A stretch of 64,000 nt of DNA from Flagellimonas sp. HMM57 (GTDB lineage: Bacteria; Bacteroidota; Bacteroidia; Flavobacteriales; Flavobacteriaceae). Every line of letters begins with the position of its first letter. Position 1 is the stretch's first letter. The stretch lies in NCBI RefSeq assembly GCF_021390175.1, contig NZ_CP090004.1, positions 4,095,451 to 4,159,450 on the forward strand, written 5' to 3'. The notes under the pieces were generated by a model, which was not told where the DNA came from, made no database searches, and saw only the letters and a program-made list of their open reading frames with translations. Positions 54,301-62,606 of the stretch are shown piece after piece. The translations under genes were made by a program, and so were the position numbers.

Positions 54301-54592
54301 CACCAAAATTAAGGGTCCAGCCCAGGCCAACTCGCGATGCTACTTCTTCCACCTGTATCCCTTTTGCGTGGTAACTAAGGTTTATCGGAATGGACAATCC
54401 ATCCAAGTCCACAGTGTATATGGGCACACTTATGTTTGGTGTCCCATTGTAAAAAGAGACCGGCACATCAACGTATTTTGCCAAAGCTGTAGCTTCGGGA
54501 GATGGCGGTGTAATTTTAGGCAGGTCCTGTGCACTTACAACTTGTGTAGTTAATACTATAATAAGACCAAATGCTAGTTTTTTAATTTCCAT
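51311..54592 (-). CDS. RHS/YD-repeat protein, N-terminal partner
   Basis: The 1093-residue protein has a Sec signal peptide (MEIKKLAFGLIIVLTTQVVSAQ; this sets the start at 54592 rather than the longer frame to 54730). An SpvB/RHS-shell-like N-terminus follows (VPIYTVDLDGLSIPINLSYHAKGI, VASRVGLGWTLNFGGAITRQI), then scattered YD-type repeats, ending with MTDWRGRTTTYSYDKFNRLELIKD. It has no toxin tip. In Bacteroidota such two-gene RHS pairs are common and the second protein carries the tip; the two presumably build one shell. Transcribed first in the RHS operon, divergently from the gspG-like gene. Confidence 0.86.
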   Translation of the reverse strand: MEIKKLAFGLIIVLTTQVVSAQDLPKITPPSPEATALAKYVDVPVSFYNGTPNISVPIYTVDLDGLSIPINLSYHAKGIQVEEVASRVGLGWTLNFGGAITRQIRGSADEYIPNGVKGYLRDNFLETFFTADTTRSRIYNSVLLEAQDLYPDSFMFNFLGYSGKFIFDQRTKMPVIQHFTDLRITPVWANGTVGEIAGWTVITPDGFKLHFGLSKDGVLTARDKEHVIENGVFSNGTLSSSPGSGSFNAYTSWYLMDITGPSGKTIKFKYIEEEPIYCRRSFDKMDFGSGIVSSYFAKVKPVQNQISEIVFDQGKVKFIKSNIERDDLDNAYALDKIHITDFDDILVKSYQFNYVYTTGPATNVLNALSICDQKAGKRLFLNSIDTYDKLESAALPPYQFFYNSTVLPHRFSNSQDTWGYYNGKNNGDYLTFFDYGTTTISREVDTIKSQAGMLTKIQLPTGGSMNYEYEHNRAVPPHYFKDLLFPDTNPLVSKSFGMTKDPSRYSGNAYTSESFTIGNIVGGAKIISMLGSPEECGTDQFMETCPYAAELIGSQGSIPLLNDTYDIQLPSGTYYIKVTINGGVQNNPMDIFLLPFGVSVTWKEEIGDPDPNSGTELLFTSGNRIKRTTLEDAYGGTIQKEYEYKDAQGTSSGKVFSLPSYYYQEDAMGGAVIIRRKYGARPGSPLTYEQGNHEGYEYVTEHLIGENGREGKTEHRFTVFEDSGDFYKFPYHLATDNEWMRGKPLTTKYYRKDPQDYTLIKEINHNYRYGDLVGSPFHLMVPPVSPIATNGEVYGATRTKHTASFIIFADQDGTPGDPDEYNEFKTFYLTAGTLDMHSTEEKTYDNGMLLSQKTTYSYDYDKHYQVSETESVTNNDKSVSTKTYYPSNKDILSGLSPTAYSALGLLETIRPGEPVQVEVVTKNDVGTQLSKTTTRTNFKDLQNDMVLPDIVQTAKNGGALENRILYREYDDLGNPLEVSKADGVSVSYIWGYNKTVPVAKIENATRTDIETHLGANFHTGNGGLTALQESTLRNGLSGAMITTYEYEPMVGLIKMTDWRGRTTTYSYDKFNRLELIKDNENHILEEYRYNHKN

Positions 54593-55197
54593 TAGGGTTT
54601 GGATTTTGTGATAAAGTATCGGAACATTCAAAATGTCATTTGTATGTAGAAAGCTCTGTTTTATATGCGTTTCCTGTTTATTCCTAAAGTCGTAGTTACA
54701 TTGCGCTATTGAGAAAAGTGTATAGACCAACCGTCGATGCGCTCAAATTAAAGTATGCCATCAAAAACTATATGTACCATCCCCTTTTTGATTGGGCGCA
54801 ACATGGTTTTACCTAAAAAAGCGACTACAAGAAGTGATGGAACTTTAAAAAAAGATTTATTTTCATGTTAGGTTTTTTAGATTAAAAACGATTGTTCGGT
54901 TACCAGAAAAGTAAACAATTTATCGTATCTATTTTATTACATAAATCATTTTAAATTCCACTTTTTTTATGTTCAAGCAATAGATATAAACAGGTAAGAC
55001 CATGAAAAACAAACCATTGACCACAAGTTTGTCCACACTAAATATTCCTACAAAAAATTAAAATTTAACAATTATTTAATGTTTCACCATTAATTAAATT
55101 CTTACAAATTAGAATATGAAAAAAGTTATATTTCAAGTAAGATATTATTCGTACATTTTCATGATAATTTGTTTTCCATACTAAAACCAATACTAGC
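54593..55197. other. Divergent promoter region, RHS operon / secretion arm
   Basis: A 605-bp AT-rich spacer that must drive both the RHS genes (left) and the gspG-to-gspM arm (right). No perfect TAnnTTTG box was found; TAATTTG at 55165-55171 is one base short of it for the rightward arm. Up to 54730 the RHS frame remains open. Confidence 0.35.
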
Positions 55198-55635
55198 ATG
55201 CGCAACTCGATTAAAAAGGTGGTATCAATATCTTTTTTTAATAAAAAGTTGGATGCCATTAACCTACAAGAGACTTTAATTGTACTAGCCATAATAGGGA
55301 TTCTTCTACTGTTGGCGCTCCCCAATCTTATGCCCTTGATCTCAAAAGCCAAAAGTGTTGAGGCCCAAGTACAGTTAAAGGCTATTTACAACGCCCAGAC
55401 CACGTACAGGTATATGCACAGCAAATATTCTCCCGTAATGGAGGAACTGGATTTTGAAGCACCACGAACGGTCGAGGAAAACGGAACGGCCAACTATGTT
55501 TACGAAATACTCAGTGCAGACAATGCCACTTTTAAGGCCAGGGCAGAAGCCATAACGGATTTTGATGGGGATGGTGTCTTTAACGTCTGGGAAATTGATG
55601 AAAGCGGAAATCCCAAGCAAATCGTGAAAGATTGA
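55198..55635 (+). CDS. Major pseudopilin-like protein (GspG-like)
   Basis: The 145-residue protein has the prepilin-type signal KKLDA-INLQE (Ala at -1, Glu at +5) followed by the hydrophobic helix TLIVLAIIGILLLLALPNLMPLI, then AQVQLKAIYNAQTTYRYMHSKYSP, very like GspG/PulG and PilE. The C-terminal DFDGDGVFNVWEIDESG is a calcium-loop-like acidic motif, as in calcium-binding GspG. The leader before the cleavage point is long (~20 residues). It is the first gene of the rightward arm and overlaps the peptidase gene. Confidence 0.85.
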   Translation: MRNSIKKVVSISFFNKKLDAINLQETLIVLAIIGILLLLALPNLMPLISKAKSVEAQVQLKAIYNAQTTYRYMHSKYSPVMEELDFEAPRTVEENGTANYVYEILSADNATFKARAEAITDFDGDGVFNVWEIDESGNPKQIVKD

Positions 55636-56120
55636 TTGTCCCTCTTAACCTATTGCTTATTATGTGCCTTACCGTTATTACATATCAAGATTTTAAGGAA
55701 CGAAAGGTCTTTTGGTTTCTTTTTCCATTGGCAATGCTCCTACTTGGACTGCTCTACTACTTACAAGTTACCAATGCATCCGTGTTTTTATATCAAATAC
55801 TGATAAACACTATCTTGGTCACGAGCATCTTGTCCATCTTATTTATTTACACCCGTTTTATCACTAAAAAACGTTTCTTGAATCACAGCTTGGGCCTTGG
55901 GGATATATTATTTTTTTATGCACTAAGCTTAGGGTTCCCAACACTTACATTTATTGTACTCTTTGTTGCTGCCACGATGTTTTCCCTTTTGGTCTTTTTG
56001 ATAAGTAAGCGAAATCTAAAGCACAAAACCGTTCCGTTAGCAGGATTGATGGCGCTATTTATGGTCTTTGTCATGCTATATGATCTCATATTTAAATATC
56101 CGTCGTTGTATGGCTATTGA
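55632..56120 (+). CDS. Prepilin peptidase-like A24 protease (GspO/PilD-like, short form)
   Basis: The 162-residue polytopic membrane protein has both aspartates of the A24 family: TYQDFKERKV (first Asp) and GLGDILFF (GxGD). About five or six hydrophobic helices are visible. The N-terminal cytoplasmic methyltransferase domain with paired cysteines found in PilD is absent, so it is a peptidase-only form. It starts at TTG 55632, overlapping the stop of gspG as TTGA; a later ATG at 55662 would still keep both motifs. It presumably cleaves the four pilin-like proteins of this locus. Confidence 0.85.
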   Translation: MIVPLNLLLIMCLTVITYQDFKERKVFWFLFPLAMLLLGLLYYLQVTNASVFLYQILINTILVTSILSILFIYTRFITKKRFLNHSLGLGDILFFYALSLGFPTLTFIVLFVAATMFSLLVFLISKRNLKHKTVPLAGLMALFMVFVMLYDLIFKYPSLYGY

Positions 56121-57531
56121 AACCAAACATAATTTTAAGATTGCTCCAGACCTGGTGCAACGTATTACAGCAGAACAGGCGTTTCATTACAGAATAGTTC
56201 CAAAAGAAGTAGTCGATGCCGTTTTGGTCCTTTGGACCGATGTTCCGAATCCTGAGGACCTATCCTCGGAATTGATGATCGTTATGGATTCCCCTGTACG
56301 ATTGGAACGATTATCATCTCAAGAATTACAAGATTACTTGACCGCCAATTACAGACAGGCGCAAAAAAGCCAGAACAGCGAATTGCACTATACCCCTGAT
56401 TTTCTGGAAAAAATACTGGTCAATGCAAAGACAATCGGCAGTAGTGATATCCATTTTGAACCTTATGAAACTGCATGTCGAGTCCGTTTCAGATTGGATG
56501 GAAAACTCGTAGAACAGTTTAAGGTTCCTATCAAAGAGTATCCCACAATCATCAACAAAATCAAAATAAAGGCAGATTTGGATATTGCCGAAAAGCGATT
56601 GCCACAAGACGGACGGATTACGATGAAAATGAACAATGACGAATTCGATGTTCGTGTGTCCTCCCTCCCTACTCTTTTTGGTGAAAAAATTGTACTTCGG
56701 ATCTTGAACAAGGATACCGAATCGGTCACCTTGGAAGATTTGGGGTTCAATCCCTTGGAATTGGCACGGTACAAAGAAGGCATAAAAATGCCCAATGGCA
56801 TCATTTTGATATCGGGTCCCACAGGTTCTGGAAAGACGACTACGCTCTATGCCACATTAAAAATTCTCAATGATGCCAAAACCAACATTCTCACCATAGA
56901 GGATCCTATAGAATATACCCTGGAAGGCATAAATCAAGTACAGCTAAAGGAAAATATAGGGTTGGATTTTGCAAGTGCACTACGAACCTTTTTAAGACAA
57001 GACCCAGATATTATCATGGTCGGCGAGATACGCGATGTAAAAACTGCCAACATGGCCATTAGAGCTTCATTGACCGGGCACTTGGTCTTATCTACCATTC
57101 ACACCAATTCCGCTTGGGCCACCATTTCCAGATTGATCGATATGGGAATACCTCCATTTCTTATTGCCAGTACCTTAAATACCAGTGTTGCCCAACGTTT
57201 GGTGAGAAAGTTATGTCCAAATTGTAAAAGAAAAGATGCCATAGAAAAAAGCCTTTTTCCAGAAGGGTTTCAACCTCCTAAAAGTTTGATCCATCATTAT
57301 TTACCTACCGGATGCCAAAAATGTCATCACACTGGCTATCAAGGCAGAAGGGCAGTTTATGAGATTATACCCATTACAAAGAAACTGACGCCCCATATTA
57401 AAAACAACGAATTGGATATTCAGAATTATCTGAACGAACATAACATACCAAATCTACGTGACAATGCACTAATGCTTGTTGCGGAAGGAACTACTTCTAT
57501 AGAAGAAGTATATCCCATGTTAACCAACTGA
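56110..57531 (+). CDS. Type II secretion ATPase (GspE/PilB-like)
   Basis: The 473-residue cytoplasmic ATPase has Walker A GPTGSGKT (236-243), Walker B IIMVGEIRD (~301-309), His box STIHTN (328-333) and a tetra-cysteine zinc site (C369, C372, C402, C405: CPNC...CQKC). It should power pseudopilus assembly on GspF. The start at 56110 is chosen because it begins a normal N-terminal domain and overlaps the peptidase gene by only 11 bp; a frame upstream adds 14 residues. Confidence 0.93.
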   Translation: MAIETKHNFKIAPDLVQRITAEQAFHYRIVPKEVVDAVLVLWTDVPNPEDLSSELMIVMDSPVRLERLSSQELQDYLTANYRQAQKSQNSELHYTPDFLEKILVNAKTIGSSDIHFEPYETACRVRFRLDGKLVEQFKVPIKEYPTIINKIKIKADLDIAEKRLPQDGRITMKMNNDEFDVRVSSLPTLFGEKIVLRILNKDTESVTLEDLGFNPLELARYKEGIKMPNGIILISGPTGSGKTTTLYATLKILNDAKTNILTIEDPIEYTLEGINQVQLKENIGLDFASALRTFLRQDPDIIMVGEIRDVKTANMAIRASLTGHLVLSTIHTNSAWATISRLIDMGIPPFLIASTLNTSVAQRLVRKLCPNCKRKDAIEKSLFPEGFQPPKSLIHHYLPTGCQKCHHTGYQGRRAVYEIIPITKKLTPHIKNNELDIQNYLNEHNIPNLRDNALMLVAEGTTSIEEVYPMLTN

Positions 57532-57535
57532 ACCT

Positions 57536-59755
57536 ATGAAGAAAAGCCTAATATTTTTTCTACTCCTTCTTTCTTTACCGCTATCTGGTCAAGAAGAGAG
57601 CAGAATACAGAACATAAAGAACAATCTAGAACTCCTTGCCGTCGAAAACCCAGGACTTTCAGAAAATTTAAAGCTGGACATCAATGTAAACAGTGTATCA
57701 ATTTCCAATTTTCTATTGGCAGTATCACAGGTTCACAAAGTAAATATCAATATAGACCCCAGCCTTCAGGGCATCAATATTGTGAACAACTTTTCTAACG
57801 TTTCCGTTTCCGATCTTTTGGTGTTTTTATGCAAGCAGTATCAGTTGGATATTAATTTTACCGGCAATATTCTTTCCATCCAAAAATATCAACCACCACC
57901 AGAAATCGTTCCCGAAAAAGAAGTTTTGGTTTCTTTTGATGCCTTAAACAGTCTAATTTCCTTGGACCTAAAAGGAGATCCCCTTGAAAAAGCATTTCGT
58001 AAGATTATGGACGTATCGGGGCAAAACCTGTTGTTCAATGGTGGAATGGAAACAATCCCCTTGACACTTTACATAAAAGATGTTCCTATGGATATGGCCA
58101 TGGAAAAATTGGCAGAGACCAATAATCTAAAATATGCAAAATCGAGGGATGGTTTTTATCTTTTTGATAGGTTCATTGAGAATAATTCGCCAAATTCAAG
58201 AGTTTCCGGTAGTTCATATCTGGGGAACAACAATTTTCAATATCAGGTACTTGATACGGTGAACAGAATTTTGAATGTAGATTTTACCAATGTGCCCATT
58301 GCTGACATAGTACATGAAATAAGTGTAGATCTGGATTTGGATGTCTATATGGCAACACCTTTGACCGAAGCGGGAAACATCAGTTTCAAGGCCAAGCAAA
58401 TCTACTATGATGAACTATTGACCAAGATGTTCGAGAGCAAAGCCAAATTCTCGAATCCGGTCGCTGATCCTTCTAATGGTCAACTTTCAAATCAGCCCCA
58501 AAACAGAAATCAGAACAGATCAGCTCCAAACATTGGGTTAAGTTCCAATACTGCAACGTTCACCTTTAAAAAGGAAAACGATCTCTATTTCTTTGGAACG
58601 GCAGACCAGCTCAGTGTTAGAAAGTTTGAAATTGTACAGATGATGCACCGATCCGTGGAACTTTTGGGTGACCCCATGCAATCTGGAGGATTTGGAAGAT
58701 CGGCTGGGAGAACGGTCCAAGCAGGAGTCAATTTTTTAGGTAACAACGGTTTTCAAGGTGGTGCAAATGGATTTGGAAATAATCAAGGAGGTTTTGGACA
58801 AAATCCCAATACCACGCGCAGAATCAACACCCAACCCACACAGTTTAACAATTATTCATCAAATGCAGAGGCGATTGTCAGCATCTTGCCAGATGATGTG
58901 GTCGCTGATTTGGATATCAAGATAGATTTTGAACTCAATAGTTTTCTGATTAGTGGACCTGCAGCCAACATAAATCGTTTCAAAAAATTCGTCAAAGAGA
59001 TTGACAAACCAGTTCCTGTTGTACTCATCGAGGTTATGCTAATAGAAGTAAGAAAAACGGCCACGGTAGAAACGGGAATAAGTTGGGGCATTGGTGAAGA
59101 ACCTGTGGAGACAAGTGGTGGGATTTTTCCTGAAGCAGATTTGACCCTTGGTGCTAAAACGGTCAACAAGATAATAGGTGGGTTTGATGGATTCGGCTCT
59201 TTTAACATTGGACGGGTTGTTCCCGAATTCTTTGCAACGATAAAGGCCATGGAGGCCAATGGGAATTTAAAGATCAGGTCTACTCCCAAACTCTCCACCT
59301 TGAACGGTCATCGCGCCAACCTATCCATAGGGGAAACTACATACTACGTAGTAACGAGCCAAAACTTTTTTGGCTCACAGATACCCACTACTTCCGAAGT
59401 ACGAAATTTTCAGCCCATTGATGCCCAATTGGCCGTGAGTATAAAACCCTTGGTTTCTGGTAACGGACAGGTAACCTTGGACATCAACGTCATACAATCC
59501 GATTTTAGCTCAGAGCGAATAGATGAGGATGCTCCTCCCGGCCTAACTTCTAGGGAGTTTAGTTCTATCATACGAATGCAAAATCAAGATTTGGCTATTT
59601 TGGGCGGACTGGAGGAAAAGGTAAAGAACGATTCAGGTAGTGGAGTGCCATTTTTGGCAAGGATACCGGTAATCAAATGGCTATTCAGCAAAAGAAGAAG
59701 AGAGGATACCAAACAAAAACTTACCATTCTTATTAAACCTACAGTAATCTACTAA
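57536..59755 (+). CDS. Secretin (GspD/PilQ-like outer-membrane channel)
   Basis: The 739-residue protein has a signal peptide (MKKSLIFFLLLLSLPLSGQ), an N-terminal STN-like domain (LKLDINVNSVSISNFLLAVS), a second short-STN/N-domain region (FDALNSLISLDLKGDPLEKAF), further N-domains, a Gly/Asn/Gln-rich insert (~390-425) and a C-terminal secretin domain (VPVVLIEVMLIEVRKTATVETGISWG; RSTPKLSTLNGHRANLSIGE; IRMQNQDLAILGGLEEKVKN). It forms the outer-membrane pore. The final strand KQKLTILIKPTVIY is intact. Coupled to the next gene by a TAATG overlap. Confidence 0.92.
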   Translation: MKKSLIFFLLLLSLPLSGQEESRIQNIKNNLELLAVENPGLSENLKLDINVNSVSISNFLLAVSQVHKVNINIDPSLQGINIVNNFSNVSVSDLLVFLCKQYQLDINFTGNILSIQKYQPPPEIVPEKEVLVSFDALNSLISLDLKGDPLEKAFRKIMDVSGQNLLFNGGMETIPLTLYIKDVPMDMAMEKLAETNNLKYAKSRDGFYLFDRFIENNSPNSRVSGSSYLGNNNFQYQVLDTVNRILNVDFTNVPIADIVHEISVDLDLDVYMATPLTEAGNISFKAKQIYYDELLTKMFESKAKFSNPVADPSNGQLSNQPQNRNQNRSAPNIGLSSNTATFTFKKENDLYFFGTADQLSVRKFEIVQMMHRSVELLGDPMQSGGFGRSAGRTVQAGVNFLGNNGFQGGANGFGNNQGGFGQNPNTTRRINTQPTQFNNYSSNAEAIVSILPDDVVADLDIKIDFELNSFLISGPAANINRFKKFVKEIDKPVPVVLIEVMLIEVRKTATVETGISWGIGEEPVETSGGIFPEADLTLGAKTVNKIIGGFDGFGSFNIGRVVPEFFATIKAMEANGNLKIRSTPKLSTLNGHRANLSIGETTYYVVTSQNFFGSQIPTTSEVRNFQPIDAQLAVSIKPLVSGNGQVTLDINVIQSDFSSERIDEDAPPGLTSREFSSIIRMQNQDLAILGGLEEKVKNDSGSGVPFLARIPVIKWLFSKRRREDTKQKLTILIKPTVIY

Positions 59756-60969
59756 TGCTCGATTTTTTAAAGACATATTTTACCAAAGGAAATACTTTTT
59801 ATGGATTGAAAATCTATCAAGTGGAAAATACGATCAAGTTCCATCTTGTGGAAGCTATTAAAAAGAAAGGGGAACTCACCATTGCCAATAGCCAGGACTT
59901 TGATGAACTGCAAATGCTCTCTAAACTTTGTAAAACTTCGGTCCCACTCTATCTTATTTGCAACACTACAGATGTTATCACCAAGCAACTTGAAGCAACA
60001 TCCAGCCTTAGTAGCGAAGCAGCTGTTGAACGTATGTTCCCGGGGCTAGACCTCGATGTTTTCTATTATCAGATTTCAAAGCTCAAGAACCATTTATTGA
60101 TCAGCATTGCTAAAAAAAATGGTGTTGATAGCTATTTAGAGAAATTAAAGGAAATGAATTTTAGGGTTACAGGGTTCTCGTTGGGGCTATCCACATTGGG
60201 TTCTCTGATAAATTTCATCAATAACGAAACTATTTATACGAACACAAATAAAATAGCTTTTGATACTGGACCAAACTCAAAACTTTCAATTTCCAAAGTT
60301 GACAATGCTACCCAAGTTAGCTATACTATTAATGGATTACAAATGAAAAATTCCGCTTTAGTGGCTTTTTCAGGGATATTGGACTTCTTATCGGATAGCG
60401 CAGCGCATAATTCCAATTTTAAACCTACAGTACAAAGCCTTCAAAATGACTTTAAACAAAGTAGAGTCTTCAAGATTGTTTCCAGGTCTTCCTTAGTTGT
60501 ACTATTGATTATCTTACTTTCCAATTTTTTAATTTTCAGTTACTATTTTGATGAAGTAGCTTCATTAAAAGAAAATTTAGCGTTTGATAATGAGAATAAA
60601 AAAAATCTCATGGCACTAACAGACGCGGTAGCGGAAAAAGAAAAAAAAGTGGACGCCGTCCTATCGGTTTCAAATTCAAGGTCTTCTTACTACTTGGATG
60701 AATTGGGGACCTCCATTCCCAAAAGCATACTATTGGATGGAATACAGTACCAACCACTTATAAAACCGGTACAAATATCGAAACCTATCGAAGTGAACAT
60801 TGACGAACTTATCGTGACAGGAAATTGCATTAATAGTGAAGATTTTTCATCGTGGTTGATATATCTGGAAAGATTGGAATGGGTCAGGTCCGTAGAGACT
60901 TTAGAGTACGACTACAAAAATCAAAACAGCTCAAATTTTAAGATAAAGATCAGTGCAACAGCTCCTTAA
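59755..60969 (+). CDS. GspL / PilM-PilN-like assembly protein
   Basis: The 404-residue protein has an N-terminal cytoplasmic part (~1-240) with actin-like/PilM features (GNTFYGLKIYQVENTIKFHL; FRVTGFSLGLSTLGSLINF; NKIAFDTGPNSKLSISK), a single transmembrane helix (SSLVVLLIILLSNFLIFSYYF), a coiled coil and a periplasmic PilN-like domain (ILLDGIQYQPLIK to FSSWLIYLERLEWVRSVETLEY). This is the layout of GspL, where PilM and PilN are fused. It should connect GspE to the periplasmic part. Confidence 0.75.
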   Translation: MLDFLKTYFTKGNTFYGLKIYQVENTIKFHLVEAIKKKGELTIANSQDFDELQMLSKLCKTSVPLYLICNTTDVITKQLEATSSLSSEAAVERMFPGLDLDVFYYQISKLKNHLLISIAKKNGVDSYLEKLKEMNFRVTGFSLGLSTLGSLINFINNETIYTNTNKIAFDTGPNSKLSISKVDNATQVSYTINGLQMKNSALVAFSGILDFLSDSAAHNSNFKPTVQSLQNDFKQSRVFKIVSRSSLVVLLIILLSNFLIFSYYFDEVASLKENLAFDNENKKNLMALTDAVAEKEKKVDAVLSVSNSRSSYYLDELGTSIPKSILLDGIQYQPLIKPVQISKPIEVNIDELIVTGNCINSEDFSSWLIYLERLEWVRSVETLEYDYKNQNSSNFKIKISATAP

Positions 60970-61471
60970 AAATAAAGTAGTTCTCTTATTGCTATTGCTA
61001 TTGCTGGCATTGCTCATATGTTATAAATTGGCAATATCCAACACATTGGCCCTTAAAAAAGAATACCGTTCCCTAAAAGCGGAAGAGCAATTGTTCAATG
61101 ATATTCCACAACAATTAATGTTTCTCTCCAAAAAAGAAAAGCACTTAGACTCATTACTACAAACACTGAATTTGAACAATACTTCATTGGAAAATAATCT
61201 ACTGCGTGTTGTGAACAGCGAGTCAGCCAAAAACAATCTGAAGGTCATGGATTTCAATCCACCGCATAGAGTGATTACGGATAATAATTCCGTTACTACC
61301 TATGAATTTGTTTTAAGGGGTGGTTTTACCAGTATTTTGAAGACCATTTACACCATTGAGAATCAGTCTACCTTTGGAAAGGTCATACATTTAAATTTTA
61401 CCAAGGAGAAAAATTACAGGACAAACAAAAAGTATTTAGAGGTTAAAGTATTAATGCAACATATTGAGTAG
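60953..61471 (+). CDS. GspM/PilO-like protein
   Basis: The 172-residue bitopic membrane protein starts at GTG (60953), overlapping the preceding gene by 17 bp. It has an N-terminal transmembrane helix (VVLLLLLLLLALLICYKLAI), a coiled coil (KKEYRSLKAEEQLFNDIPQQL) and a small ferredoxin-like periplasmic domain (YEFVLRGGFTSILKTIYTIENQSTFGKVIHLNFTKEK). It is the last gene of the rightward secretion arm. No GspN-like gene follows. Confidence 0.72.
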   Translation: MQQLLKNKVVLLLLLLLLALLICYKLAISNTLALKKEYRSLKAEEQLFNDIPQQLMFLSKKEKHLDSLLQTLNLNNTSLENNLLRVVNSESAKNNLKVMDFNPPHRVITDNNSVTTYEFVLRGGFTSILKTIYTIENQSTFGKVIHLNFTKEKNYRTNKKYLEVKVLMQHIE

Positions 61472-61502
61472 AGAAAATAATTACCTACATATAAGATAAA
61501 CT

Positions 61503-61755
61503 TGGAACAGCTCTTTGTACTTTTCGCTTTCGGCATGGACACCAATAACAATTTCTTTTCTTTTGCAAATACATATCGGATAGAAGAGGCGAAAAATTGT
61601 TCAAGGATTCAAATTACGATGCCTACTGTATAGTTTCAATCAGTTTGGAATCAGGTTCTAATTCGAAGACTACATTAAATAGGGTGTTTAAAATGAAACA
61701 GACACCATCTACCTATAGTAAGCTCATTCAAAAACCCAAGGAGATTAGATCTTGA
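61503..61755 (+). pseudogene. AraC-family regulator remnant (frameshifted, 5'-truncated)
   Basis: Two adjacent frames together encode the end of an AraC DNA-binding domain. The first reads FFSFANTYRIEEAK (61547-61594) and the second FKDSNYDAYC...SLESGSNSKTTLNRVFK...TPSTYSKL up to TGA at 61753-61755. They join if one A is restored in the A5 run at 61592-61596 (EEAKKLFKD). Nothing upstream of ~61500 is recognisable and no start codon exists, so the gene is dead. Confidence 0.65.
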
Positions 61756-62017
61756 CACCTATAAAATATGGATAGTACTCCCGAGGTTTAACATTCACCC
61801 CATCTAAAGAAGATCGACATTTCGACAAGACCAGATTGTCAAGAACCGATAGAGCCCTTTTTTCACAAAAAAAAGAAACCATACACTCACATCAAAAAAA
61901 TCATTTTTTGACGACTTCTCTATGCGACAGATATATACCTTTCTCGGTTTACTATTTTAATCAACAAAAATCTGTTTTCTGTAGGTTGAGTTTGACCCAG
62001 AAAGATTCAAATCCATT
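61756..62017. other. Intergenic region upstream of the beta-barrel gene
   Basis: A 262-bp spacer. The only structure is an 8-bp A/T stem TCAAAAAA (61892-61899) / TTTTTTGA (61904-61911) with a 4-nt loop. It could act as a weak terminator. No promoter consensus was recognised. Confidence 0.25.
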
Positions 62018-62575
62018 ATGAAATATAAACTATCACTATTCCTCGTACTGTTGTCCTTTTTTCAAACCCAGGCACAAAGTACCGGTCAGGATATCAATAA
62101 TCCATTGGAAAAAAGGAATGATCTAAAACTCAACATTCTTAGGGCCGTTTCCGGTGCTGTTGAAGTAAGTTATGACAGAAACCTCAACCGTAAATCGTCA
62201 CTGGGAGCTTCTGTTTTTATCCCTTTCAATCAACAAAACCCTTCCAAAGATATTGATGTGAACTATTTTGTTACTTCCTATTACCGAAGATATTTTGGAA
62301 AAAAATATGCTTCGGGTTTCTTCATTGAAGGGTTTGGAACCTTAAGTTCTATCGATGGAAAACAACTAATGGATATGGATGGTAACCTAACCCAAAAAGA
62401 AGGCCCGGATAGTATTGATTTTTCGCTAGGTCTTGGCTTTGGGAGTAAATGGATAACCAAAAATGGTTTCGTATTTGAAGCCAATGTAGGGTTAGGACGT
62501 CTTTTGTTCAATGCAAAAGAAACAGATCACGATAGTGTATACAGGCTCGGTATTAGCATTGGGCGTAGATTTTAA
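62018..62575 (+). CDS. Small outer-membrane beta-barrel protein (DUF3575-like)
   Basis: The 185-residue protein has a signal peptide (MKYKLSLFLVLLSFFQTQAQ) and alternating strands typical of an eight-stranded barrel (LKLNILRAVSGAVEVSYDRNL; SSLGASVFIPF; YRRYFGKKYASGFFIEGFGTLS; FSLGLGFGSKWITKNGFVFEANVGLGRLL), ending in aromatic-terminated ...RLGISIGRRF, the outer-membrane insertion signal. The pattern resembles DUF3575-type proteins. Function unknown. It overlaps no neighbour; the next gene follows 31 bp later. Confidence 0.7.
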   Translation: MKYKLSLFLVLLSFFQTQAQSTGQDINNPLEKRNDLKLNILRAVSGAVEVSYDRNLNRKSSLGASVFIPFNQQNPSKDIDVNYFVTSYYRRYFGKKYASGFFIEGFGTLSSIDGKQLMDMDGNLTQKEGPDSIDFSLGLGFGSKWITKNGFVFEANVGLGRLLFNAKETDHDSVYRLGISIGRRF

Positions 62576-62606
62576 TTACTTTAAGAAATCAATATTCACC
62601 TATCAA

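Noticed and set aside
54593..54730. N-terminal 46-residue extension of the first RHS protein
   Set aside because: The extension is hydrophilic and would bury the Sec signal peptide that begins at 54592.
44915..54810. The shared GGGCGCAA string near 44914 and 54795 as attachment or duplication sites of the RHS island
   Set aside because: The identity does not extend beyond about eight bases, which is too little for an att site or target duplication.
61836..62021. A 61-codon plus-strand frame ahead of the beta-barrel gene
   Set aside because: It ends overlapping the real start at 62018, is rich in random polar residues and shows no family pattern.
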